Shown piece after piece: positions 35,608 to 44,302 of a stretch of 64,000 bases of DNA (the stretch's first letter is position 1; each line of letters begins with the position of its first letter). The stretch spans positions 32,047 through 96,046 of the forward strand of contig JAHCLO010000027.1 in NCBI GenBank assembly GCA_026125285.1, in the 5' to 3' direction. Origin of the DNA: Verrucomicrobiia bacterium (GTDB lineage: Bacteria > Verrucomicrobiota > Verrucomicrobiia > Limisphaerales > JADLHS01). The notes under the pieces are model-generated. The model was not told the origin of the DNA. It searched no databases and saw nothing but the letters and a program-made list of their open reading frames with translations. The translations under genes were made by a program, and so were the position numbers.

Positions 35608-38600
35608 ATGCTAATGAACGAAGAAATGACAATGTCCGAAGAAATGAAAACCGGCGGTGAAGCAACCCAGCCGGCCGAGGTGTTCGTTTTCCCGACGTCT
35701 TTCAGTCAACAGCGGCTGTGGTTTCTGGACCGCTGGGAACCGGGACTCGCCGTCTATAACATCCCAATGGCCTGGCGCATTCGCGGTCCGCTGCGTCGCG
35801 ACGTGCTCGATAAATGTCTCAACGAAATCGTCTGCCGCCACGAAGCGCTCCGCACCACGTTTGCGGATGAGAACGGCCAGGCTGTCCAGCGAATCGCCGT
35901 CGAATGGACTTTGAATCTGCCGTTCACCGACCTGTCCGCCCGCGCTGACCGCGATGCTGAATTGCGCGCCATGCTCAAGCGCGAGGTCTTGCAGCCGTTC
36001 AATCTTGAAACCGGTCCGCTCGTCCGCGCGCAACTCATCCGTCTCAACGATTCGGAACATGTGCTGGCGTTGACCATGCACCACATCATTTCCGACGGAT
36101 GGTCCATGAGCGTGTTCTTCCGCGAGTTGAAGGCTCTCTACGATGCCTTCAGCCGCGGTCTGCCTTCACCGTTGGAAGAACTGCCGATTCAATACGCCGA
36201 CTTCGCCGTCTGGCAGCGCGACTGGCTCAAGGAGGGCGAACTGGAAAAACAGTTGAATTACTGGAAAGGCCAGCTCGCCACTCTTGGGACACTAGAACTG
36301 CCCACCGACAGGCCGCGTCCCAAGATTCAGACCTTCGACGGCGCGCAGAGGAACTTCAAACTGCCGCGCGAACTCGTCTCAAAACTCGCCGCTCTCGGCC
36401 TTCGTGAGAACGCCACGCCGTTCATGGTGCTGGCCGCCGGCTTTCACACGTTGCTGCACCGTTACAGCGGACAGGAGGACATCCCTGTCGGCATCCCCAT
36501 CGCTGGTCGCAATCGCGACGAGACCAGGGACCTCATCGGCTTTTTCGTCAATACGCAGGTCCTGCGTGGAAATCTTTCCGGCAATCCCACCGTTCGCGAA
36601 CTGTTGCGCCGCGAGCGCGAGGTTTCGCTGGGCGCGTTTGCGCATCAGGATGTCCCGTTCGAGAAACTCGTCGAGGAATTGAAGCCTCAGCGCGACACCA
36701 GCCGCAGTCCGTTTTTCCAGGTGATGTTCGCACTGCAGAACCTGCCGCCGATGGATCTCAAATTCGCGGACATCGAACTGTCCGTCGAACCGGTGGAATG
36801 GCTCACTTCGAAATTCGACCTGAGCCTGTATCTCACTGAGACGGCGGAGGGCATCGAAGGCGCGCTGGAATACAACTCCGATCTTTTTGATGCGGCGACG
36901 ATTGACCGCATGGCGGGGCATTATCGCACGTTGCTCGAAGGCGCTGCGGCCAATCCCGACGCCCGCATCTCGGACCTCCCGCTGTTGCCCGAAACCGAGC
37001 GCCATCAGGTGCTCGTCGAGTGGAACGCGACACAGACCGCTTATCCGAAAGACAAGTGCGTCCACCAGTTGTTCGAGGAGCAGGCTGTGCGGACGCCGGA
37101 TGGCATCGCTGTTGGTTTCGAGAGCCAGACTTTCACCTACGCTGAACTCAACCGTCGCGCCAATCAACTGGCGAATCATCTTCGGTCGCTCGGCGTTCAG
37201 ACGGGCACGCTCGTCGGCGTTTGCATGGAGCGTTCGCACGAGATGCTGGTCGCTTTGCTGGGCATTCTCAAGGCGGGCGGCGCTTACGTTCCTCTGGACC
37301 CGGCGTTCCCCCGCGACCGGTTGATGTTCATGGCCGAGGACGCGAAATTGAATCTCATCGTCACCCGCGGTTCGTTGAAGGACGTGATGCCGGAGACACA
37401 ATGCACTCCGGTCTGCCTCCTGAGCGACCGCGACAAGATCGCAAAACTGCCGTCGGAAAACCTGAAGCCGATGTCCGGCCCGCAGGACCTGGCCTACATC
37501 CTTTACACGTCCGGTTCGACGGGCAAACCCAAGGGCGTGGAGATTCCGCACCTGGCGTTGACGAACTTCCTCTGGACGATGCGAGAAAAACCCGGCTGCA
37601 CGGAACGCGACGTGTTGCTGGCCTTGACGACGTTGTCCTTCGACATCGCCGGGCTGGAACTTTACCTGCCGTTGATCGTTGGCGGACGGGTTGAGGTCGC
37701 CAGCCGCCGTGTTGCTGCGGACGGACGTCTTCTGGCGGAGCGCGTCGAGCAATGCCGCCCGACCATCATGCAGGCGACGCCTGCCACGTGGCGGATGTTG
37801 ATCGAATCCGGCTGGGCCGGCGCTCCGACGATGAAGGCTTTGTGCGGTGGCGAAGGTCTGCCGCGCGAACTGGCAGTGCAACTCGTGCGCCGTGTCGGTG
37901 CGCTTTGGAACATGTATGGCCCGACCGAAACGACCATCTGGTCCTCGGTGGAACTGGTGAACCTCGATGAATCGGAGATCACCATCGGCCATCCGATCGC
38001 CAACACGGACATGTATGTGCTCGACCAGAATCTGCGTCCGCTTCCAGCGGGGGTTGCCGGCGAATTGTTCATTGGCGGTGACGGACTGGCGCGCGGTTAT
38101 CGCAACCGTCCGGAACTGACGGCTGAGAAATTCATTTCGCATCCGTTCAAGAACGGCGAAAAATTGTATCGCACCGGTGATCTGGCGCGGTTTATGGCCG
38201 ATGGCCGCGTCGTTCATCTTGGCCGGTTGGATCATCAGGTGAAATTGCGCGGTTTCCGCATTGAACTCGGCGAGATTGAATCCATTCTCGACCAGCATCC
38301 CGCTGTTCAGAAGAACGTGGTCGTGGCTCGCGACGCCGGTCGCGGTGGTTCGGACAAGATTCTGGTCGGTTACGTTGTTCCTGAACCCGGCCAATCGCCG
38401 ACCGTCGGTGAACTGCGCCGTTTTCTTCAAGCGAAGCTCCCGGATTACATGGTGCCGTCCGCGTTCATGCTGATGGAATCATTGCCGCTGACTCCCAACG
38501 GCAAGGTGGACCGCCGTGCGTTGCCTGCGCCCGACCACGAGCGCCCGCAACTGGAGAGCACGTTTGTCGCGCCTCGCACTCCCACGGAGCAGAAGGTCGC

Positions 38601-40017
38601 GAAAATCTGGACTGAAGTGCTGTCGGTCGAACGCGTCGGTGTTCATGACAATTTCTTCGAACTGGGCGGCTATTCGTTGCTGGCGATCCAGTTGATTTCG
38701 CGCATCCAGAAGGAGTTCAACATCGAATTGCCTCTGCAAAAGTTGTTTGAGGCCCCGACGGTCGCGCGTGTGGCGGAGGAACTCGGCGGCGAACCTATCG
38801 CCGAGGAAAAGGCCAGACGCGATCCAGAAAGCATCGAACTGCCCCGCACGGACACCGAACGCAGGCTGCTCGAAATCTGGGAGCGGCTGCTTGAAGTGCG
38901 GCCGATTGGAGTCAAGGACAGCTTCATGACGCTGCAAGGTCAGGTGGATTTGATGGGGCGTATGCTGGCGGAGGTCAAGGGTGCGTTCGGCGTCTTTGCC
39001 GAGGGAATTCCGGTCAACACCTTCAAGGCTGAACCGACCATCGAGGCGTTGGGCCGCATCATTGACGGCAGCATCAAGCCCGAAGCGTCGCTCATCGTTC
39101 CGTTCCAGCCGCACGGCACGAAGCCGCCGTTGTTCCTCATCCATGCCGGTGGCGGTTATGTGTTCTTCTACCGTGCTCTGGCGTCGCGATTGGACGCGGA
39201 TCGTCCGGTGTATGGAATCCGCGCGGAAACGGAATCCGACGGCATGGGCCGTCCGTTTCACCACAGCAAGAGCATGGAGGAAGTGGCAGCCCGTTACATT
39301 GCTGAGATCAAATCGGTTCGACCGCACGGGCCTTACAGCATCGGTGGCGCGTGTGTGGGCGGGGTTATCGCGTTTGAGATGGCGCGGCAACTCAGGTTGC
39401 AGGGCGATGAACTGGCCGGGCCGGTGTTGCTGTTCGATTCGTTTCTCATGAACAATCCCTGCATCCCCACGAAGGTGGATCGCAATTTCAAACGGATGAT
39501 GGGTCTAATCCCCGCCGAGACGCCGGTGGAAGTCTGGAAGCGCCGAGCCAACAACGTCCGTAATCGCGTGTTACGCGAAGGGATTTTCCGCGCGGCGTCG
39601 TACTTCACGGCAAAAGGATTCCGCAAGGGGGTCTCGGTCCTGAAGCGCCTCGTCGCCAAGCCGCAGCCCAAGGTTGCTACAACTGCTGCTCCACAGACCG
39701 GTGCGGATAAACCTGAAACCGTTGAAACCATGCAACTTCGGTTCATGGAGGATTTCATGAAGGCGTCCGTGCGCTTGCAGTTGAAGCACATTCCATCCGT
39801 CTCGCCCGGTGGCATAGCGTTGTTGAAGGCCAAGGACGGCCCGGATCCTGCGGTTTTGTGGGAGGGGCTGGCGCGGGGCGGCATGGTGGTGCATGAGATG
39901 GCCGGCAACCACCTGGACATGATGGAAGAACCCGCCGTCATCGCCACCGCCACGCTGGTAGAGGAATCGCTTTCAGTCCGGCCGCATCCACACGGCTACA
40001 ACCCCGCACAACATTAG
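35608..40017 (+). CDS. Non-ribosomal peptide synthetase, module C-A-PCP-(degenerate PCP)-TE
   Basis: This 1469-residue protein has five parts. The C domain (about 25-450) has the canonical MHHIISDGWS near 156. The A domain (about 480-890) has YTSGSTGKPKG near 632, SFDIAGLELY near 676, ATPATWRML and MYGPTETTIW. The hand-read pocket code D-I-L-Q-L-G-M-I-W-K resembles codes reported for glycine. The PCP holds LGGYSLL with Ser 1023. A second carrier-like segment (about 1075-1150) reads LQGQVDL, with Val 1113 where Ser is needed. The thioesterase (about 1165-1465) has IGGACVGG with Cys 1249 as nucleophile, LLFDSF for the Asp region and AGNHLDMM for the His. It lies 49 bases after the first NRPS and probably adds Gly and releases the product. 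Confidence 0.93.
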   Translation: MLMNEEMTMSEEMKTGGEATQPAEVFVFPTSFSQQRLWFLDRWEPGLAVYNIPMAWRIRGPLRRDVLDKCLNEIVCRHEALRTTFADENGQAVQRIAVEWTLNLPFTDLSARADRDAELRAMLKREVLQPFNLETGPLVRAQLIRLNDSEHVLALTMHHIISDGWSMSVFFRELKALYDAFSRGLPSPLEELPIQYADFAVWQRDWLKEGELEKQLNYWKGQLATLGTLELPTDRPRPKIQTFDGAQRNFKLPRELVSKLAALGLRENATPFMVLAAGFHTLLHRYSGQEDIPVGIPIAGRNRDETRDLIGFFVNTQVLRGNLSGNPTVRELLRREREVSLGAFAHQDVPFEKLVEELKPQRDTSRSPFFQVMFALQNLPPMDLKFADIELSVEPVEWLTSKFDLSLYLTETAEGIEGALEYNSDLFDAATIDRMAGHYRTLLEGAAANPDARISDLPLLPETERHQVLVEWNATQTAYPKDKCVHQLFEEQAVRTPDGIAVGFESQTFTYAELNRRANQLANHLRSLGVQTGTLVGVCMERSHEMLVALLGILKAGGAYVPLDPAFPRDRLMFMAEDAKLNLIVTRGSLKDVMPETQCTPVCLLSDRDKIAKLPSENLKPMSGPQDLAYILYTSGSTGKPKGVEIPHLALTNFLWTMREKPGCTERDVLLALTTLSFDIAGLELYLPLIVGGRVEVASRRVAADGRLLAERVEQCRPTIMQATPATWRMLIESGWAGAPTMKALCGGEGLPRELAVQLVRRVGALWNMYGPTETTIWSSVELVNLDESEITIGHPIANTDMYVLDQNLRPLPAGVAGELFIGGDGLARGYRNRPELTAEKFISHPFKNGEKLYRTGDLARFMADGRVVHLGRLDHQVKLRGFRIELGEIESILDQHPAVQKNVVVARDAGRGGSDKILVGYVVPEPGQSPTVGELRRFLQAKLPDYMVPSAFMLMESLPLTPNGKVDRRALPAPDHERPQLESTFVAPRTPTEQKVAKIWTEVLSVERVGVHDNFFELGGYSLLAIQLISRIQKEFNIELPLQKLFEAPTVARVAEELGGEPIAEEKARRDPESIELPRTDTERRLLEIWERLLEVRPIGVKDSFMTLQGQVDLMGRMLAEVKGAFGVFAEGIPVNTFKAEPTIEALGRIIDGSIKPEASLIVPFQPHGTKPPLFLIHAGGGYVFFYRALASRLDADRPVYGIRAETESDGMGRPFHHSKSMEEVAARYIAEIKSVRPHGPYSIGGACVGGVIAFEMARQLRLQGDELAGPVLLFDSFLMNNPCIPTKVDRNFKRMMGLIPAETPVEVWKRRANNVRNRVLREGIFRAASYFTAKGFRKGVSVLKRLVAKPQPKVATTAAPQTGADKPETVETMQLRFMEDFMKASVRLQLKHIPSVSPGGIALLKAKDGPDPAVLWEGLARGGMVVHEMAGNHLDMMEEPAVIATATLVEESLSVRPHPHGYNPAQH

Positions 40018-40020
40018 GAC

Positions 40021-43000
40021 ATGGACAACTCAACTTTCACGAGTTCGAGGCGTGTGGACCGATCTGGGAATGCCTTGAGGCGCGTGTTGCTCGCGCTCTT
40101 GCTGGCATTTTCAGCAGTTCGCGCATCGGCCGCCGCGCTGCCTGAGCCTGTGGTGGCGATCCATGTTTCCGAACATACTGCCGCGTTGGAGAACATGAAC
40201 GCGGTCGCCCCGACGCCGATGGGCTCGGGCACGACCGGCAAACAGTGGTTCATGACCGCATGGAAGTTCTTCGTGGCATCGGAATCCTTGAAGACCGCGT
40301 TCAAGGCCGACGGCACTCCGTTCGTGGTGGTGACTGACGCCCAGATTGCCACCAACCATCTGCTGCACGCGGACGGTTCGCCGCGCTATCCAATCGTGTT
40401 CAGCCTTGCGAACGAGGCGGTGGCGGACAACGAGATTGATCCGTTGCGGAATTACGTGAATGCGGGCGGCTTCCTGTTTGTCGGGTCCTCCTCGTTCACG
40501 CGCAACACGAACGGCACGGCACGGAGCAATTTTGCGCTGGCTTCGGAAATGGGCCTCAACAAGGTGATCACCGGCCTCACCAACTGGGGCACGAACCTCA
40601 ACTTCACCAAGATCGGAAACCACCGGCTGGTCTCACACGTTCCCTCTGGCACTGTGAAATGGCGCATGCCGTTCCATGCCGAGCAATTGTCTTTGGGAAT
40701 TTCTCCGAACAACGCTCCAGTAGGGCTGCATTGGGTCTGGCGCGTCAACACCAATGGTGGTGCTCAGGCGCTGGCCAACGGCAGCCTCGGTCCGGTGCTG
40801 GCGACCAAGAGCTATGGCCAGGGCCGTTTCATTTACCATTCCGCCATGCAACCATTGGTGGCGCACGGGGGATTCGAGGTGGGAATGTTTGCCTACGCCA
40901 TCTACCGGGAGGCTGTGGAGTGGGCGTTCGAAGCCGCCAACATTCCTCTGGCCAGGGTCAGCCCCTGGCGTTACCAGCATGACGCAGCGTTTATTGTGCG
41001 TCATGACTTTGAGACGTTCAAAGACATGATCAGCCAGATCGAGGCTTCGGCCGCGTTCGAGAAGACGGCGGGCGCGCGGGGCGAGTATTATTTCTGCACC
41101 GGCTATTTGCGCGACGTGATGCCGAACAAGACAGCCACCATTGCGAGTCTGCGCCGGGCGTTGACCGACAGCGGCGCGTTATTCGGATCGCACAACGGCG
41201 GGCTGGGACATCCCGTCAACACGAGCCTGTCGCCCACCGGGTTCGATGATTCCTCAGGTGTGCCCAATGCCTATTGGCACTGGGGGCCGGACGAGGCGCT
41301 GGATGTAACGCCGCCAGGCTACCCCAGCGGCAAGGCATACGCGAAGCAGTCCGTGCTGATGTCGTTCCAGGACTACGAAACTTGGTTTGCAGGGCTCAAT
41401 TATGGTCCGCGCATTTGGGCCTCGCCGGCGTTCAATAGTACGCGCGAGGATTCATTTGATCTACTGCAACAGTTGGGCGTGATCACCGTGGGCGAGCAAA
41501 AGGTCAGCCCGTTTCCGCATTGGACCATGTCGAAGCAAACGCCGGGCAAGCACTACGCGCACTTGACGGTGCCGACGAGTGAATGGTTTGATGCGAGCGG
41601 GGAGGTGATTCAGGCTGTGGACGATCACACCTCCTCCTCCATGCGAGCGGCGGTGGACTTCTATTACCGGCTCGGAACGCTCATCAATCTGTACGGTCAC
41701 TTTCCGTCGCTGGCGGGCACGTTGCAGGGGGAATTCGTCACCTACACCGCGGCAAAGCCGCGGATTTGGTCCACTACGTCGGTTGATCTTTACAGCTGGT
41801 CGCTGCTACGTTCCAACGTAACCGCGACGTCCACCTTTACCGTCGTTGGCGGCACCGGGATTGTTCACACGGTGATCGCTGGCACGGCGGACCCTGACAC
41901 TGCCATCGAAGTCGGCATACCGAATTGGACAACGAACAAACTCCCGGGCGTGCAGGTGTTTTTCAATGGCTCGCCTGCGCTGGTTTCCAGCTATCGAGCC
42001 ACAGCCGTCGGAGTAAGAGTCCGTGTCGGAACCGCAGTGCAAGACCTTGAGTTGCGCTACGCGCTGCCGACAGGCCTTTCGTTGTGGTCCGATACTACTG
42101 TGCCCGATTATACCGCTGTTGATGGTACGGGGGGGGAAGTAGGTTTGAAGTTTCAGAGCGCCATAGCGGGCCAGATTGTCGGCCTCCGATTCCACAAGGG
42201 ACCGGGAAACAGTGGCACTCATTCGGGTCGGCTCTGGTCGGCTGCCGGTTCACTTCTATCGTCGGTCACCTTCAGCAACGAAACTGCATCCGGTTGGCAA
42301 CAGCAAGACCTGTCCGCACCGCTTTCCATTGATTCGAACACCACTTATGTCGTTTCGTGCCGCATTCCGAATGGGCATCCCTCTATCACCGACGATTACT
42401 TCTTGGTCGGTGGCTACACAAACGGCCCGTTGCGCGCGCTTCCCAACTCGGCCGGAGGCAATGGGGTCTTTTTGTATGGATCCTTCGGCTTTCCAACCAA
42501 TTCGGATCAAGGTGCAAATTTTTGGGTGGACATTGTCTTCGTCCCCGCCACAAACAGCCCCTCCTTGATTGCCACTGACCAGTCTGTGCTAACGATCGAG
42601 GACAGTTCGACGAATCTGGTATTGAGTGGGATTGGAGGCGGTGGGGGTTTGAGCTATGGGATTCTGACGGAACCGACCAACGGGGTGTTGAGCGGATTTA
42701 ACGCCAGCAGTGGGGCGGTCACCTACACGCCCGCCGCCGATTACTATGGGGTGGACAGCTTCCGGTTCACGGTTAGCGAGGGCAGCTTGGTAGCCACGGG
42801 CGTCGTCAGTCTGACGATCGGCGCCGTCAACGACGCGCCGACGTTGACGTTGGCCAGCAACGAGGTGGTGGTGCTGGAGGATAGCGGACCGGTGACAGTG
42901 GGTGGTTTTGCCACGTTCAGCCCGGGTCCGGCGAACGAATCGGCGCAAACAATCACCAACGTTGCGACGCTGAGTTTGAGCGACGCTACGCTGTTTGCGG

Positions 43001-44136
43001 TGGTGCCGACGGTTTCCCCTGAGGGCACGTTGAGTTTCACCCCGGCGGCCGACCGCTACGGGGTGGCGGAGGTGACGATCCAGGCACAGGATGACGGTGG
43101 GAGCGCCCATGGGGGCACCAACGGTTCTGGGGCGGCGACCTTGACCATCACGATCACCGCGGTGAATGATGCGCCGGTGGTGGCCAATCCGATCCCGGAT
43201 CAGTTCGGCATGTACGGAGCGGCGTTCGAGTTTGAGTTTGACGCGAATACGTTTGCGGACGTGGACGGGGACGCTCTGGGCTACACGGTGTCGGGCTTGC
43301 CGGCGGGCCTGGGGTTTGACGGCAACGCGCGCCGCATTTCCGGTGTTCCTGAGCAAGCAGGGGAATTTACGGTGGAAGTGGCGGCGGCGGACGACGGGCT
43401 TCCTGCGTTGAGCGTGACCAACGCGTTCACGTTGAGCCTTGCCAAAGCGCCGGCGACGGTGTGGTTGAACGGTCTGGCGCAGACGTATGACGGGACGGCG
43501 CGGGTGGTGACGGCGGGGACCGAACCGGAAGCCCTGGGGGTGACGATTACTTACGACGGCGATTTCAATGCCCCGACCAACGCCGGCAGTTATCAAGCGG
43601 TGGGCACGATCAATGATGCGAATCACGCCGGGGCGGCGACCAACACGCTCACCGTCAGTCCGGCGGCCTTGACGGCCAGCGCGCACGACGCAGTGCGGTG
43701 GTTTGGCGCACCGGACCCGGTGTTCAGTGGGAGCATCACGGGGGTGCAAGACGGCGATGAGCTTACCGCCAGCTATAGTACGACGGCCACCGCCGCCAGC
43801 CCGGTGGGGAGCTACGCCATTGTGCCCGTCTTGGTGGACCCCGGCCAGAAACTGGGCAATTACGAGGTCACGCTCCACAACGGTTGGTTGACGATCCTTG
43901 GCGTGCCGCGGCTCTTGAGCATGGCGGAGGCGCCGGAAGGCAACTTCAAGCTGCTCTGGGCGGTGTCTCCGCAGCGGAGCTATGAGTTTCAATTCAAGGA
44001 CCAGTTGGGGGCGGCGGATTGGCTTGTCAAGACGCAGTTCACGACTGCAGTCAATGAGATGAGCGTGGAACTGGAGGACGAGCCGGGCGTGGAGGAGCAT
44101 CGCTTTTACCGCTTGGTGGATGTCACCCCGCCTTGA
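40021..44136 (+). CDS. Large secreted protein: GATase-like and deacetylase-like domains, DUF4082, Ig/MBG modules
   Basis: This 1371-residue protein starts three bases after the NRPS stop, so it may share its transcript. A signal peptide lies at residues about 20-39 (RRVLLALLLAFSAVRASAAA). Residues 42-300 resemble a class I GATase/ThuA-like fold (NYVNAGGFLFVGSSSF, SYGQGRFIYHS). Residues 315-560 look like a NodB-type polysaccharide deacetylase (DAAFIVRHDFE, then GSHNGGLGH). A DUF4082 module spans about 690-845, followed by two cadherin/Ig-like repeats (about 858-1060), a putative-Ig domain, and MBG-type domains (about 1150-1290). The end is the shared tail (SYEFQFKDQLG, FYRLVDVTPP). The last 1.5 kb is nearly identical to that of the next gene. 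It is probably a surface or exported glycan-modifying protein; catalysis is inferred. Confidence 0.8.
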   Translation: MDNSTFTSSRRVDRSGNALRRVLLALLLAFSAVRASAAALPEPVVAIHVSEHTAALENMNAVAPTPMGSGTTGKQWFMTAWKFFVASESLKTAFKADGTPFVVVTDAQIATNHLLHADGSPRYPIVFSLANEAVADNEIDPLRNYVNAGGFLFVGSSSFTRNTNGTARSNFALASEMGLNKVITGLTNWGTNLNFTKIGNHRLVSHVPSGTVKWRMPFHAEQLSLGISPNNAPVGLHWVWRVNTNGGAQALANGSLGPVLATKSYGQGRFIYHSAMQPLVAHGGFEVGMFAYAIYREAVEWAFEAANIPLARVSPWRYQHDAAFIVRHDFETFKDMISQIEASAAFEKTAGARGEYYFCTGYLRDVMPNKTATIASLRRALTDSGALFGSHNGGLGHPVNTSLSPTGFDDSSGVPNAYWHWGPDEALDVTPPGYPSGKAYAKQSVLMSFQDYETWFAGLNYGPRIWASPAFNSTREDSFDLLQQLGVITVGEQKVSPFPHWTMSKQTPGKHYAHLTVPTSEWFDASGEVIQAVDDHTSSSMRAAVDFYYRLGTLINLYGHFPSLAGTLQGEFVTYTAAKPRIWSTTSVDLYSWSLLRSNVTATSTFTVVGGTGIVHTVIAGTADPDTAIEVGIPNWTTNKLPGVQVFFNGSPALVSSYRATAVGVRVRVGTAVQDLELRYALPTGLSLWSDTTVPDYTAVDGTGGEVGLKFQSAIAGQIVGLRFHKGPGNSGTHSGRLWSAAGSLLSSVTFSNETASGWQQQDLSAPLSIDSNTTYVVSCRIPNGHPSITDDYFLVGGYTNGPLRALPNSAGGNGVFLYGSFGFPTNSDQGANFWVDIVFVPATNSPSLIATDQSVLTIEDSSTNLVLSGIGGGGGLSYGILTEPTNGVLSGFNASSGAVTYTPAADYYGVDSFRFTVSEGSLVATGVVSLTIGAVNDAPTLTLASNEVVVLEDSGPVTVGGFATFSPGPANESAQTITNVATLSLSDATLFAVVPTVSPEGTLSFTPAADRYGVAEVTIQAQDDGGSAHGGTNGSGAATLTITITAVNDAPVVANPIPDQFGMYGAAFEFEFDANTFADVDGDALGYTVSGLPAGLGFDGNARRISGVPEQAGEFTVEVAAADDGLPALSVTNAFTLSLAKAPATVWLNGLAQTYDGTARVVTAGTEPEALGVTITYDGDFNAPTNAGSYQAVGTINDANHAGAATNTLTVSPAALTASAHDAVRWFGAPDPVFSGSITGVQDGDELTASYSTTATAASPVGSYAIVPVLVDPGQKLGNYEVTLHNGWLTILGVPRLLSMAEAPEGNFKLLWAVSPQRSYEFQFKDQLGAADWLVKTQFTTAVNEMSVELEDEPGVEEHRFYRLVDVTPP

Positions 44137-44150
44137 AACAACCACAGACC
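42598..44150 (+). repeat. 1553-bp direct repeat, copy 1
   Basis: This segment matches 46739-48291 at a constant offset of 4141 bases without gaps that I could see. It starts at GAGGACAGTTCGACGAATC and runs 14 bases past the stop codon (TGAAACAACCACAGACC). Scattered differences, many synonymous, lie in the first two thirds. From about 43665 to the end I found none. Confidence 0.9.
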
Positions 44151-44302
44151 CCACAGCCTCGGGGTAGATGGGATGCGACTGTGAATAGTTGTGAATAACT
44201 TTTCCTTGAAGGCAAAAGGGTACGCGCTAAAGTCGCAGCGTTCCTAATCCCGGCAACATTTCACCTCTGCGTGCAGTTGGGCTTCTAGTCCAACTGTGGT
44301 GG

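Noticed and set aside
36379..38430. 683-codon open frame on the minus strand
   Set aside because: It lies antisense to NRPS adenylation and condensation domains, has no recognisable domain, and arises from the codon bias of the GC-rich sense gene.
42589..44154. 521-codon open frame on the minus strand, repeated at 47171-48286
   Set aside because: It is antisense to the duplicated Ig/MBG tail and is rich in Arg and His, as expected of a shadow frame; it repeats only because the sense DNA does.
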